From contig JARGOZ010000006.1 in assembly GCA_029213025.1 (NCBI GenBank), positions 24,112 through 71,683 of the forward strand: 47,572 bases of DNA, in the 5' to 3' direction. Of the stretch, positions 7,502-17,829 are shown piece after piece. The DNA comes from Verrucomicrobiales bacterium. Lineage in GTDB: Bacteria > Verrucomicrobiota > Verrucomicrobiia > Verrucomicrobiales > DEV007. The notes beneath the pieces were generated by a model. The model searched no databases. It was not told the origin of the DNA and saw only the letters and a program-made list of their open reading frames with translations. Position numbers and translations under genes: made by a program. Position 1 is the first letter of the stretch; every line of letters starts with the position of its first letter.

Positions 7502-10500
7502 ATGGAAACGATCCCTAACGAAATGATCCTTGCCTCGGCGGGATCAGGCAAGACGTGGCAACTCACCAACCGCTACATAGGCCTCATGGCGACCCAGCTG
7601 CGTTCGGGAGCGCCGGTCACACCGGAAAGAATTGTCGCTGTGACATTTACGCGCAAAGCGGCCGGGGAGTTTTTCGATTCCATTCTGGAGAAACTGGCCC
7701 GCGCCGCCTCCGATCCCAATGAAGGCAAAAATCTCGCTTCCGATGCCAAAGATCCACTGAGCGCCATTCTCGGTGAACTGACCCAGGCGGAATACCGGCT
7801 TTTATTGCGAATTTTTATCCGCAAAATGCCGCAGCTTTTCCTCGGAACGCTCGACAGTTTTTTTTCCAACATTTTGCGGGCTTTCCCGGCCGAATTCGGC
7901 CTCGCCGGAGATTTCGAGATCCTCGACAATCACCTCGCCGGAACTGTCAGAAACGACGTCTATCGCTCCGTTTTTGCCCGCCAGCCCGAATACATCAAAG
8001 GACGCGGTGAATCCCAAAAGGAATTTATGGAAGCATTCCGCCGGGCTACCTTCGGCAGAGAGGAATCGAAGATCAAATACGAACTGGATCAATACATCGA
8101 TTCTCTGCACGAGGTATATCTTCACGCTTCACCAAAGGAACTGTGGGGAAACCCCGAAATGATCTGGGGAAACAAGTGTGAATGGCTCGGGATGAACTGC
8201 AATCTCGAAGAGTCATTCGAACAACTGTTCGATATCTTCTGCCAGGATGATATATCAGACGGCCAAATGGAAGTATGGCAAAACTTCCGCGAACAGATGA
8301 TCGAACACATCCCCGGCACCTGGTTTGAGGCCAAAGCCGGTTACCTGTTGGATAAACTACTCAAACAGTGGCAGGAAATCGTCGACGAAGAAGCGACGAT
8401 CATTGTCGCAAGATCCGGCCAGGAACTCTCTCCCGCAGCCTGTAATATTCTCTACCGGATCGTCACTTTTATTGTCGGTTCGGAACTACAGGTTCGCCTC
8501 AACCGGACCCGGGGCGTCTGGCATCTGTTGCATCTCTACGAAAAGTCCTACTCCGAAATTGTCCGCCGCCGCGGAAAACTGACCTTTCAGGATCTCGAAC
8601 TTCTTCTCGCGGGCCACGAATACGGCAACCACGGCAACGCGCCCATTCTTTCCCAGATCCCCGGCGACGATGACCGGCTCCGGATAGACTACCGACTCGA
8701 CGCCCGCTACGACCACTGGCTGCTCGATGAGTTTCAGGATACCAACTATGTGCAGTGGAAGGTCATCGCCAACCTGATAGACGAAGCCGTTCAGGATACA
8801 TCCGATATGCGGTCGCTCTTCCAGGTCGGGGACATTAAGCAGGCGATCTATGCCTGGCGTGGCGGCGACACCCGCTTGTTTCACGATATCTATACCCAAT
8901 ACAATACCCACGAGCAACGCATCCAGAACCGTTTACTCAATATCTCGTGGCGCTCCGGTGAAGATGTCATCCAAACCGTGAACGAAATATTTGGTAAAGA
9001 AAGCGTCCTCCTCGCTGTGGATTTTCCGAAAAAAGCCCTGAATCGTTGGCAGTGGCAAAATCATGAAGTAGCTCCTCCGAATAAGAAAATGGAAGGGATC
9101 ACTATGCTGGTGAATCCCCGCCCCTATACCGAAGGTGGCGATAAAGTCGTATCGGAAGACCGCTACAAACTGGTAGTGGAACTGCTTGAGGAAATCCAAC
9201 CGGTCAAACGCGGATTGAGTTGTGCGATCCTCGTGCAATCCAATAAATCAGGTAGAGAAATCGTCGATTTTATTCGCGCGGAATCACACTCAAAAATTAC
9301 GGTGATGAGTGAATCCGACATTCCGGTCGCCACGGACAATGCATTAAACCGCCTCATCCTCAGTCTACTGACTCATGCCGCGCATCCCGGCGATTCATTT
9401 TCCTGGAATCATCTGCTACTCACTCCCTACCGGAAATTCGTCGAACGCGAAGAGTTAACGGTCACTTCATGCGGCATGCGAATTGCCCGGATGGTGTTTG
9501 AAAAAGGCTTTGAACAAGTCGTTCGCCAAACTGTTTCAGATATAGAAAGCGTGTTCCCCGAAGGGCTCGACGCCTTCAGTAAATCACGGGCGGAAGACAT
9601 GGCTCTCGCCGCGCGGGTTTTCGATTCCGGCGGCTCACGCGATATCGAGGAATTTATTTCCTACGCCCGTTCCTATACCGTCCGGGATCCCGATACCCGT
9701 AGTGCCGTCCAGGTCATGACGATACACAAATCAAAAGGTCTTACTTTTGATATGGTGATTCTTCCCGATCTCGAAGGATCCGCTCTCAGCACGGTGCGTC
9801 GCAGTATCGGTGTAAAGAGAAATCAAAACCGTGAAGTGGAATGGGTTTACGACCTGCCTAACAAAGTCATCACCGAGCTGGACCCAAAGTTGCGGGAATA
9901 CCGCAAGGAACGTGAGGCTGAAGCCGCCTACGAAGCAATGTGCAAATACTATGTGGCCCTGACCAGAGCGAAATATGCCAATTACCTCATCACGAATCCG
10001 AGAAAGAAAAACGCCCGCTCGGAAAACTTCGTAAAAATGCTGGAGATTGCTCTGGAAGATCATGCCCACGAAGGACAAATCGGCAGTCTGCCGGTCGATG
10101 TGATATACCAAAGCAAACTGCCGACTACCAACCCGAACTGGTATCTCGCCCACGAAGCCGATACAGTGTCCACGGAACAGGCACCCCGGAAACGTCCTGC
10201 TTTCACCACACCAAAAAGTCGCGAACGGGTCAACCGCCGAACTCCCAGCGGCTCGGAAAAACATACTGTAACAGCGAAGCTGCTGTTCAGTCGCGACGGG
10301 CAGATGGCGCGGGAATTTGGAACGCTGGTTCACGCCCTGTTTGAAGATATTGAATGGATCGAAGATTTTGACATCGCCAAAGCAGATGACCGGTGGAGAC
10401 AACTCCCCGGTTGGACCGAACAGGTCCTTGATGAAGCAATCAGCCATACTACAGCGGCTCTGCAGTCAGTAGCAGTTCGCAAAGCTCTGAAACGCCCCAC

Positions 10501-10807
10501 CCCACTGAGCGAATGCTGGAGGGAGAAGAGCTTTGAAATCCTGCTAAACCGCGAGTGGCTTTCGGGAACTTTTGACCGGGTCACGATTGAACGGGATATG
10601 TTCGGAAATGTAGTCAAAGCTACCGTCCTCGATTTCAAGACCGACCGGGTAAAAACGCCGGAATCTATAGCCAAAGCGGTAGACAAATACCAGCCCCAAC
10701 TGGATACCTACCGCGAGGTTTTGCAGCGAATGTTGAGAGTTCCCGGGAAAAAGATCCAGCTGTGTCTTTTGTTCACCCGAATTGGAGAAATCGTCGAAGT
10801 GATGTAG
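7502..10807 (+). CDS. AddA/RecB-like UvrD-family helicase with C-terminal nuclease domain
   Basis: This large protein (about 1101 residues) carries the superfamily 1A helicase motifs in order: Walker A ASAGSGKTW (about residues 10-18), Walker B LLDEFQDT (about 406), VGDIKQAIYAWRGGD (about 441) and VMTIHKSKGLTFDMVIL (about 738). A PD-(D/E)XK nuclease follows near the C-terminus (LVHALFEDIEW about 941, LDFKTD about 1043, then a Q-Y-type helix DKYQPQLDTYREVL). This is the AddA/RecB layout for resecting double-strand DNA ends. No AddB- or RecC-like partner is in the window. A GTG at 7466 extends the frame, but the ATG at 7502 directly precedes the conserved N-terminus and is preferred, although neither has a good ribosome-binding site. 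Confidence 0.88.
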   Translation: METIPNEMILASAGSGKTWQLTNRYIGLMATQLRSGAPVTPERIVAVTFTRKAAGEFFDSILEKLARAASDPNEGKNLASDAKDPLSAILGELTQAEYRLLLRIFIRKMPQLFLGTLDSFFSNILRAFPAEFGLAGDFEILDNHLAGTVRNDVYRSVFARQPEYIKGRGESQKEFMEAFRRATFGREESKIKYELDQYIDSLHEVYLHASPKELWGNPEMIWGNKCEWLGMNCNLEESFEQLFDIFCQDDISDGQMEVWQNFREQMIEHIPGTWFEAKAGYLLDKLLKQWQEIVDEEATIIVARSGQELSPAACNILYRIVTFIVGSELQVRLNRTRGVWHLLHLYEKSYSEIVRRRGKLTFQDLELLLAGHEYGNHGNAPILSQIPGDDDRLRIDYRLDARYDHWLLDEFQDTNYVQWKVIANLIDEAVQDTSDMRSLFQVGDIKQAIYAWRGGDTRLFHDIYTQYNTHEQRIQNRLLNISWRSGEDVIQTVNEIFGKESVLLAVDFPKKALNRWQWQNHEVAPPNKKMEGITMLVNPRPYTEGGDKVVSEDRYKLVVELLEEIQPVKRGLSCAILVQSNKSGREIVDFIRAESHSKITVMSESDIPVATDNALNRLILSLLTHAAHPGDSFSWNHLLLTPYRKFVEREELTVTSCGMRIARMVFEKGFEQVVRQTVSDIESVFPEGLDAFSKSRAEDMALAARVFDSGGSRDIEEFISYARSYTVRDPDTRSAVQVMTIHKSKGLTFDMVILPDLEGSALSTVRRSIGVKRNQNREVEWVYDLPNKVITELDPKLREYRKEREAEAAYEAMCKYYVALTRAKYANYLITNPRKKNARSENFVKMLEIALEDHAHEGQIGSLPVDVIYQSKLPTTNPNWYLAHEADTVSTEQAPRKRPAFTTPKSRERVNRRTPSGSEKHTVTAKLLFSRDGQMAREFGTLVHALFEDIEWIEDFDIAKADDRWRQLPGWTEQVLDEAISHTTAALQSVAVRKALKRPTPLSECWREKSFEILLNREWLSGTFDRVTIERDMFGNVVKATVLDFKTDRVKTPESIAKAVDKYQPQLDTYREVLQRMLRVPGKKIQLCLLFTRIGEIVEVM

Positions 10808-10980
10808 TCAATCCAGCCGAGGTGAAATTCGCGAAAGATCCCGCAAATTCCGGTCGTGAATTTCACCCGCCCCGTGAAGATCAGCCAGAAGTGAAGCGAC
10901 ATTCTCCACGGCGAGAGACATTTCTTTTTTACATCGTCCACGACATGTCGGCTCAGGATTTCATCGATTCGGGTTTTCAT
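10808..10980 (-). pseudogene. Possible small gene broken by a homopolymer indel
   Basis: From an ATG at 10980 the minus strand reads MKTRIDEILSRHVVDDVK. After a T6 run on the plus strand (10925-10930) the coding-like sequence continues in another frame as EMSLAVENVASLLADLHGAG and stops at 10808, abutting the stop codon of the convergent helicase gene. One additional base in that run would give a continuous protein of 57 residues. The tight abutment and helix-like character support a real gene. I do not recognise the family, and the call is tentative. Confidence 0.3.
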
Positions 10981-11062
10981 AATGCTATGGACGGCGAAGG
11001 GTTTCTTTTCTATTCTGTTACCCGAACAACGAAAATCGTTATAAAAGGCGATTTCCATCACG

Positions 11063-11458
11063 ATGGGCTGGACACTACTGAAAATTCTATATCCTCTCGC
11101 CATGGTCCCCTTTACCGTGAGCATTTGGTTTGTGCGGACCTCCGTGAATAAAAGCTACGGACTCGATTCGGAGGATTTTTTGACAATCCGCATCATCTGC
11201 TTCATTGCCAGTTGGGCCTTCTGGATCCTCTCGCTGATCAGTCTGATCAAACGCCACCGGTCCTTTCCTCTCCTCTGGGGAGGAACCGTAATGATCTCCG
11301 CATCCCTGCTCCTCCTGCCCGCCCCGGCAACCTCAGTGAACTCCACCCTGCTCCGAAGCGGTCTTTGGCTCGGCCTGGGTGCTCATTTGCTACTTCTGGT
11401 CATCAATGACCGCTGCCTGCCCCGCACCGTGAAAGGGGAGGAAAAAGCCGGGGCGTAA
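11063..11458 (+). CDS. Small integral membrane protein, unknown
   Basis: The 131-residue product has about four hydrophobic stretches: residues 6-24 (ILYPLAMVPFTVSIWFV), around 43-64 (IRIICFIASWAFWILSLISL), 70-86 and 100-118. It ends in a charged tail (KGEEKAGA). It is most likely an inner-membrane protein. No family motif is recognised. It is followed by a large palindromic repeat, not by another same-operon gene. Confidence 0.6.
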   Translation: MGWTLLKILYPLAMVPFTVSIWFVRTSVNKSYGLDSEDFLTIRIICFIASWAFWILSLISLIKRHRSFPLLWGGTVMISASLLLLPAPATSVNSTLLRSGLWLGLGAHLLLLVINDRCLPRTVKGEEKAGA

Positions 11459-11468
11459 ATCGATACCA

Positions 11469-11533
11469 GTAGTGGAGATCTTCAGATCGCCTCTATCAGA
11501 AAATACATGTGGCGATCTGGAGATCTCCACTAC
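11469..11533. repeat. Palindromic MITE/REPIN-like element, copy 1
   Basis: The arms at 11469-11491 and 11511-11533 are 23 bp long and pair with a single mismatch around a 19-base loop. The outer sequence GTAGTGGAGATC and inner sequence CAGATCGCC are shared with the element at 44369-44437. It lies between the small membrane protein and the glutamate dehydrogenase gene. RNA made through it would form a very stable hairpin, so it could act in termination or RNA stability, but there is no T-tract. Confidence 0.9.
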
Positions 11534-11683
11534 CTGAAAACGAGTCATTTACCGGTGCTGTTTCCCCGGTTGTTCGACAGGCCGCAATTTGCCCGACACC
11601 GCGTGTGTCCAGACCCGCACAAAAAAACTATCCTAAGCTGAGCTTTCAGCGTTATCTTTGTTAAGCACTTGTGCTTCCAGAAT

Positions 11684-14600
11684 ATGAGTTATCTCTCTTC
11701 GAAAGACGCGTTTGTCAGGGAACTGGTCGAGCTGTCGGCCAAACAGGAAACCGGAATTGATCAGAAAATTGTCGAGCACTTCGCCTCGGGTTTTTTCCGC
11801 TTCGTGCCGTATTCCAACATGGTGGCCCGGCACCATGACTCACTTCTCGCATCAGCCATGCGCATGCTGGAGCACATCATTCACTACCCGGTTCAAAATG
11901 GCGGGCGTTCTCCGAAGATTTCGGTTCTCGATTCGCGGGTCAATGAATCACGCCTCTCTGTCATCGCGATTCTACAGCAGGATTCGCCCTTTCTGGTCGA
12001 TTCGGTGCGGATGGAATTAACCCGGCTCGGGCTGCCAATTCGCTCGGTTTTCAGCCTGATTCTCTACGCCACACGGGATGATGACGGGAAGCTGCTGGAG
12101 GTGAATCCTAAATCCGGAAATGGTGGAAAAGCGGAGTCAATTATGTGTCTCCTTACTGATCCATTGGATGGAAAAAGTGAGCGCGAGGAGATCCGCAAAT
12201 CTCTACTCGATGTTTTAGAAGACGTTCACCTTGCTGTGGACGATTTTGAGCAAATGCGCAGCAAGGCCCTGGCAGAGGCGGAGCGACTCCGCGGGGAGGT
12301 GGCGAAACATCCGGATGCCGATACTTTCGAATCCGCAAAATTTCTTGAATGGATCGCCGGTGATCGTTTTATCTTCCTCGGCTTCGACGAGCATCGCATC
12401 ACTGTGGGGGCGGACAACAGCCGAATCCTCGAACCGGTAGAGGACGCCGCCCTCGGAATCATGACACGACACCCCAAATTGAAACCCTGGGTTCTCGACG
12501 AGCTGCCCAGGGAGGCCCGGGATTTTGTAGAAGCCGGTACCATACTTACCTTCGTCAATTCCACCCACCGGTCACGGGTTCATCGCCCGGTATATCCCGA
12601 CTACATCGCGGTGCGGCGGTTTGACGAACAGGGCAACCTGAAAAGCGCGTGTCGATTTCTCGGATTGTTCGCTTCGAATGTCTACCACGAGCTGCCCGCC
12701 GAAATTCCGATTATTCGACGAAAAGTACAGAAGATTTTCGAAAACTCCGATCTCATTCCAGGCAGCCACTATGCCAAATCGCTCTCCGGGGTATTAAACA
12801 GCTACCCCCGGGATGAACTCTTTCAGGCAACGGAAGAGGGCCTCTTTGAGACGGCAATGGCCATCGTCCAGGCACAGGAAATTCCGCAAGTTCGACTGTT
12901 CCTCCGGCAGAGCCCGTACGGTCGTTTTCACTATGCCCAGGTGTTGATTCCACGGGAATTATTTCATACCAGTCTGCGCAGAAAAATCCATGATATATTG
13001 GAAAAGAAACTAGGAGCGGATGATATAGAAATCAGCGCATCTATGGGCGAAAGTGAACTGGTGCGGATGCGCTTCATCATCCGGGTGCCGAAAGCTGTTG
13101 ATCTATCGGAAGATGACATAGCGGAACTCGAACGCCAAATCGTCGAAGTCTCCCGGTCCTGGGATGAAGATTTTGTAGAAACGATTTCCACTGAAAGAGG
13201 CGACCGGGAAGGCTCCGTAATTGGCAGACAATACCGGGGTGCGTTCCCGGCCAGCTATAGAGATCACTACACGGCAGAAACAGCACTCCTCGATATTGAC
13301 ACTATAGCAGAGCTGAAGGGTAAAACCGACATCGCTCTACGCTTGACGGGAGGAAAGAAAAATGAACGCCTGAACCTCCGCCTCTTTCACAGGGAAAAGC
13401 CTCTGCCACTTTCAGATGTCATTCCGATCCTCGAAAACATGGGGCTGCGAATCAACAGTGAACACCCCTACCGGATAGAAAGTGTCGATGGCGTGATCTG
13501 GATCAGCCAGTTTGTAATGATTCCCAAGTTCGCTATCAATGTGAACCGGAAAAAAATCGTCGACCTGTTTCGCGAAGCCTTTATCCATATTTGGCATGGT
13601 CACGCTGAAAACGACGGCTTCAATGCGCTCATCCCGGGCGCGGGAATCTCCTGGCGGGACGCGTCGATGTTCCGGGCCTACTCCCGGTATAATCACCAGG
13701 TAAAATTCGGTATGGGCAACGTCTTCACGGCCGAAACTCTGGAGCGCTATCTGCACATCGTGTCCCGGTTAAATGACTATTTCCACGCCCGGTTTGATCC
13801 GGAAACAAAAGATAGAGAAAAGACCACGAAAGAAATCGAAGGCGATATTCTGGAAGCCCTCAACGATGTCCCAAGTCTGAACGAGGACAGGGTTTTGCGT
13901 AGATACCTGGAACTGATGAAAGCAACTCTGCGTACCAGCTACTTCCAGAAAGACCGCCCCTGCCTGTCATTTAAATTCAACCCGGCGGAGATTACAAATT
14001 TACCTCTGCCCCGCCCCGCCTACGAAATTTTCGTCTATTCGCCACGGGTGGAGGGTATACATCTCCGCGGTGGACGCATTGCACGAGGCGGGTTGCGCTG
14101 GTCGGATCGCCCGGAGGATTTCCGGACGGAAGTTCTTGGTCTCGTCAAAGCGCAACAGGTTAAAAATGCCGTCATTGTTCCTGTCGGAGCCAAAGGTGGA
14201 TTTGTCGCCCATCAGCTACCTCTCGGGGACCGGGCAGCGATGATTGAAGAGGGCAAAGAATGCTACCGGATTTTTCTCCGCGGTATGCTGGACCTCACCG
14301 ACAACTTGAAAGAAGGTCGAGTCGTTCCCCCGCCCTCGCTGGTTCGTCATGACAGTGATGATCCCTACCTGGTAGTAGCTGCGGACAAAGGAACCGCTAC
14401 TTTTTCCGATACAGGGAATGCGATATCAGAGGAGTACGACTTCTGGCTGGGAGACGCTTTCGCATCCGGCGGCAGCGAAGGATATGACCACAAGAAAATG
14501 GGAATCACTGCGCGGGGTGCATGGGTTTCTGTAGTTAGACATTTTTGCGAACTCGGTATTAATGCCGAACAAGATCCGATCACTGTAGTCGGCATCGGCG

Positions 14601-16477
14601 ATATGAGTGGTGATGTATTCGGAAACGGAGTGCTGTGTTCCGAACATCTCCAACTCGTTGCGGCCTTTAATCACCTCCATATCTTTATTGATCCCAATCC
14701 GGACCCGGCAGCCAGCTACAAAGAGCGCCAGCGCCTTTTCGATGAGGTGAAGGGCTGGGGCAGCTACGATACCTCCCTCCTCTCTCCCGGTGGAGCGATT
14801 TTTTCCCGGCAACAGAAAACGATAGAATTGAACCGGCATATTAGAGAGCGGTTTCAAATCGAGGAAACATCTCTCACTCCCAACGCACTCATCAACGAAC
14901 TGTTGCGCGCCCCTGTCGACTTGCTTTGGAACGGCGGGATCGGCACTTTCGTCAAAGCCTCTTCAGAAAACCATGCCGATGTCGGCGACAAAACCAATGA
15001 TGCACTCCGGGTCAATGCCCCGGAACTTCAGTGCCGGGTTATAGGCGAGGGCGGCAACCTCGGCCTTACCCAGCTGGCACGGGTGGAATACTGTTTGAAT
15101 GGTGGGTATTGCAATACCGATTTCATCGATAACTCCGGCGGAGTTGACTGCTCCGACCACGAAGTGAATCTGAAAATCCCGCTCAATAAAATCATGGAGA
15201 AGGGCGGAATCACGAGAGAGAAGCGAAATGAACTTCTTGTCGGGATGACCGATTCGATTTCCGAACTGGTACTGCAAAACAACTATAGACAAACCAGGGC
15301 GATCAGCCTCGCACAGGAGCAATCTTTGAAGCGCACCGTGGAATACACCCGCCTTCTCGAACACTGGGAACGGAACGGACAAATTAACCGAACGATTGAA
15401 GCCCTGCCCGACAACGAATCACTGTCTGAGCGAACCGCCCGCCAAATGAAAGGCTTAACCCGCCCGGAGCTGTCGGTTTTGATTGCCTATTCCAAATCGT
15501 TGCTCAAAGAAACCCTCATCAATTCCGATATCATAGAGGACATCATGATGGCGAAGTTTATCGAACAGGCTTTTCCGGATGATTTTATCGAGGGTTTTCG
15601 CAACGAACTCTACACTCACCAACTGCGCCGGGAAATTGTCGCCACTCAATGGGCCAACGATCTCGTGAATCACATGGGAGCCAGCTACATTTACCGGATC
15701 GAAGAAGGCACCGGAGCCACACCGTCGAGAATTGTGAGAGCCTACGCCGCCGCGCGGGAAATCTTTTCGATGCCGGAACTGTGGAAGGAAATCGAAGCTC
15801 TGGACTTTCAAATAGCGCCGCAAATACAACACCGGATGATGTATGAACTGAGTCGCCTCGTCCGCCGGGGAAGCCGTTGGCTGGTGAGGAATTGTAGAGA
15901 CGATTTAACAGATGTTTCCGCTGTTGTTTCGCGCTTCCAACCCGGAGTGGAAACGATACGCTCCTCACTGCGCGACCTCCTCCACGAAGCGGTCCGGGAA
16001 TACTGGGAAACGAACTACTCCGAATTCACCGCCGCCGGTGTTCCCGAAAAACTCGCCGCCTCTATCGCCGGCTCCAGCGGAATGTTTTCCTCGTTGAATG
16101 TGATTTATTGTGCGGAGCAAACCGGAGCGTCGATTGAGGATGCCGCGCAGGTATACTTTTACGCCAACGAACTGCTGGATCTTCACTGGTTGTCCTACCG
16201 GATCAGGGACCTCGGGGTGGAAGATCACTGGCAGGCGAGAGCACGTGAATCATTTCGGGATGAGCTACATATTCAGCAGCGCATTCTGGCCATCAACATC
16301 CTGTCTGAATCCAACGACGGCACTCCTTTGGAAAGAATCAATAACTGGATAAGACCAAGGAAACCAGCAACCGAAAGATGGAAAATCGTCCTCGAAGAAT
16401 TCCGCGCCGCCGGCCGATGGGACTATGCCATGTATCCCGTCGCGATGAGAGAACTCGGTGTCCTGGTAGGTAGTTGA
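11684..16477 (+). CDS. Large NAD-dependent glutamate dehydrogenase
   Basis: This is the roughly 180-kDa bacterial NAD-glutamate dehydrogenase, which oxidises glutamate to 2-oxoglutarate and ammonium, usually for amino-acid catabolism. The 1597-residue length is typical. ACT-like regulatory segments fill the first half (e.g. VLDSRVNESRLSVIAILQQD; RLNLRLFHREKPLPLSDVIP). The catalytic core shows GGLRWSDRPEDFRTEVLGL (about 798) and VPVGAKGGFVAHQ, and the dinucleotide-binding region shows GIGDMSGDVFGNGVL (about 969) and IDPNPD. The open frame reaches a TTG at 11669, but the ATG at 11684 (MSYLSSKDAF) is the better start. It appears monocistronic. The stop codon is followed after one base by 22-bp repeat cluster B. 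Confidence 0.95.
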   Translation: MSYLSSKDAFVRELVELSAKQETGIDQKIVEHFASGFFRFVPYSNMVARHHDSLLASAMRMLEHIIHYPVQNGGRSPKISVLDSRVNESRLSVIAILQQDSPFLVDSVRMELTRLGLPIRSVFSLILYATRDDDGKLLEVNPKSGNGGKAESIMCLLTDPLDGKSEREEIRKSLLDVLEDVHLAVDDFEQMRSKALAEAERLRGEVAKHPDADTFESAKFLEWIAGDRFIFLGFDEHRITVGADNSRILEPVEDAALGIMTRHPKLKPWVLDELPREARDFVEAGTILTFVNSTHRSRVHRPVYPDYIAVRRFDEQGNLKSACRFLGLFASNVYHELPAEIPIIRRKVQKIFENSDLIPGSHYAKSLSGVLNSYPRDELFQATEEGLFETAMAIVQAQEIPQVRLFLRQSPYGRFHYAQVLIPRELFHTSLRRKIHDILEKKLGADDIEISASMGESELVRMRFIIRVPKAVDLSEDDIAELERQIVEVSRSWDEDFVETISTERGDREGSVIGRQYRGAFPASYRDHYTAETALLDIDTIAELKGKTDIALRLTGGKKNERLNLRLFHREKPLPLSDVIPILENMGLRINSEHPYRIESVDGVIWISQFVMIPKFAINVNRKKIVDLFREAFIHIWHGHAENDGFNALIPGAGISWRDASMFRAYSRYNHQVKFGMGNVFTAETLERYLHIVSRLNDYFHARFDPETKDREKTTKEIEGDILEALNDVPSLNEDRVLRRYLELMKATLRTSYFQKDRPCLSFKFNPAEITNLPLPRPAYEIFVYSPRVEGIHLRGGRIARGGLRWSDRPEDFRTEVLGLVKAQQVKNAVIVPVGAKGGFVAHQLPLGDRAAMIEEGKECYRIFLRGMLDLTDNLKEGRVVPPPSLVRHDSDDPYLVVAADKGTATFSDTGNAISEEYDFWLGDAFASGGSEGYDHKKMGITARGAWVSVVRHFCELGINAEQDPITVVGIGDMSGDVFGNGVLCSEHLQLVAAFNHLHIFIDPNPDPAASYKERQRLFDEVKGWGSYDTSLLSPGGAIFSRQQKTIELNRHIRERFQIEETSLTPNALINELLRAPVDLLWNGGIGTFVKASSENHADVGDKTNDALRVNAPELQCRVIGEGGNLGLTQLARVEYCLNGGYCNTDFIDNSGGVDCSDHEVNLKIPLNKIMEKGGITREKRNELLVGMTDSISELVLQNNYRQTRAISLAQEQSLKRTVEYTRLLEHWERNGQINRTIEALPDNESLSERTARQMKGLTRPELSVLIAYSKSLLKETLINSDIIEDIMMAKFIEQAFPDDFIEGFRNELYTHQLRREIVATQWANDLVNHMGASYIYRIEEGTGATPSRIVRAYAAAREIFSMPELWKEIEALDFQIAPQIQHRMMYELSRLVRRGSRWLVRNCRDDLTDVSAVVSRFQPGVETIRSSLRDLLHEAVREYWETNYSEFTAAGVPEKLAASIAGSSGMFSSLNVIYCAEQTGASIEDAAQVYFYANELLDLHWLSYRIRDLGVEDHWQARARESFRDELHIQQRILAINILSESNDGTPLERINNWIRPRKPATERWKIVLEEFRAAGRWDYAMYPVAMRELGVLVGS

Positions 16478-16478
16478 T

Positions 16479-16522
16479 GACTGTACCCTGTTGAATACAA
16501 GACTGTACCCTGTTGAATCGTA
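16479..16522 (+). repeat. 22-bp tandem repeat cluster B (two units)
   Basis: Units start at 16479 and 16501, both with GACTGTACCCTGTTGAAT and differing only in their last bases. The cluster begins one base after the glutamate dehydrogenase stop codon, in the convergent gap before the sialidase-like gene. Confidence 0.9.
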
Positions 16523-16552
16523 AAGAACCCTCCCGAAACCGGGACTCCCCGG

Positions 16553-17768
16553 TCAATCAATCAGGTTTGGTTTCTGCCACTTGATTTTCGTCACCCAAAC
16601 CCGGTTGTCAGCACCCCGGTTGATAAGCGAAGCCGGATCGTGATGATGAGGAGCCGGAGCCTGCATCCACTCGGTCACAGTTACCCAGGTTTCTTCAGGG
16701 CTGACGTCGGTTACACCGAAATTTCCAAGCCTCGCACCGTGCTCAGGGACAAGTTTCTGTATCCCGAAGAACTACCATTTTATCCGCATCAACCTGAGCC
16801 ATGAATAGAGGCGCCCGATGACGAAATACATGGTCATTTTCCGCTCCGCGGCGGGTGTAAACCAGGTATAGAGCATCCCTATGAGTCACCCAATGCTGTT
16901 GCGTATTATAGTTCCCCAGATCAGCGCCATCGTCGAAGGTCCATCGCTTCGGTTCGGAAAATTTCTTCCCATCGTCACTCACTGAGATATAGCCGTGTTC
17001 ATCATTTCTCATTGTTAGAAAAAATCGACCGCCAAATTTAGCAAGTGAAGGCTCATATAGACCCCGCTTCACCGGCACTGATAATTCGCTGCCGTGATCG
17101 ATATAGCGGAGTTCTGTTCCATCAAACGAACAGCGCAATACCGTGGTCGAAAACCGGGCGTCGCCAATTGGTTTAAAATATACCGGGAGAAGAATTTCAC
17201 CGTCCGGTAAATCGACCCTCTGCGTGCATCCGGCTCCGCAATTGCCGAACTTGGGCAGATCCGGCATGGTGAGTGTTTTCCACGGGGACAGCCTATTAGT
17301 CTCCGGATCGAACACCGCATAAGCGGTAGATCTCGGTCGCGTCTTTTTCACCCGGTTGTTCTCGTATACTACAGTATGCCCGGTCCCCAGCAAAGCTCCC
17401 GTTTGCCTATGCCAGCGGGGCCAAAAATCACAGACCGTAATCTCGAGATCATCTTTTCCCTGCCAGGAATACGGCACCCGTGCGTAATTTTTCTGTCGCA
17501 CCGGCGCAGACCAGGTTTTGCCGAGGTCGGGACTTTGCATTGTATGTAGAGCATAAAAGATATCGGATCCCGACACTTCCAGTTTTTGCAAAGTCGTGAC
17601 GACTACAGGTTTGCCACCCGTTGGTATCGCACCGGCTCTGGCGTGAACCCAGCAGGTCTTGCCATCAAACCCCCGTGTAGCTACTGACCTTTCAATTTCA
17701 AAAGGCGGAGCGGCTGGTAGCGATATCGAAAAAACTGCGGCAAACAAGGTGAAAACAAAGGGGCGCAT
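16553..17768 (-). pseudogene. Sialidase-like Asp-box (BNR) secreted protein, frameshifted near its C-terminus
   Basis: From the ATG at 17768 the protein has a signal peptide (MRPFVFTLFAAVFSISLPAA) and a six-bladed-propeller-like sequence with Asp-box motifs SPDLGKTWS and SDDGKKFSEP, as in exo-sialidases and related glycan-binding hydrolases. As written it stops at 16743 after RDTETCP. The adjacent frame, however, continues LVPEHGARLGNFGV, then ETWVTVTEWMQ and VWVTKIKWQ, to a stop at 16553. One extra base in the AAA around 16755-16758 (minus strand GAAAC) explains this. The tail looks intact and gene-like, so the protein is probably about 405 residues and the break may be an error. A TTG at 17801 is a poorer start. 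Confidence 0.75.
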
Positions 17769-17829
17769 GGAGCCACAATGGCATCGTTCACTTCCCCGCA
17801 AAATCGAAATAGAACCTCAATGGCGTCCC

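Noticed and set aside
10762..11151. Plus-strand 129-residue open frame across the helicase end
   Set aside because: It overlaps the helicase 3' end and the next gene's start, is low in hydrophobic order and has no recognisable motif; it looks like a shadow frame.
12215..12568. Long antisense frames within the glutamate dehydrogenase gene and similar shadows elsewhere
   Set aside because: They mirror strongly conserved coding sequence on the other strand and have no independent start signals or family features.
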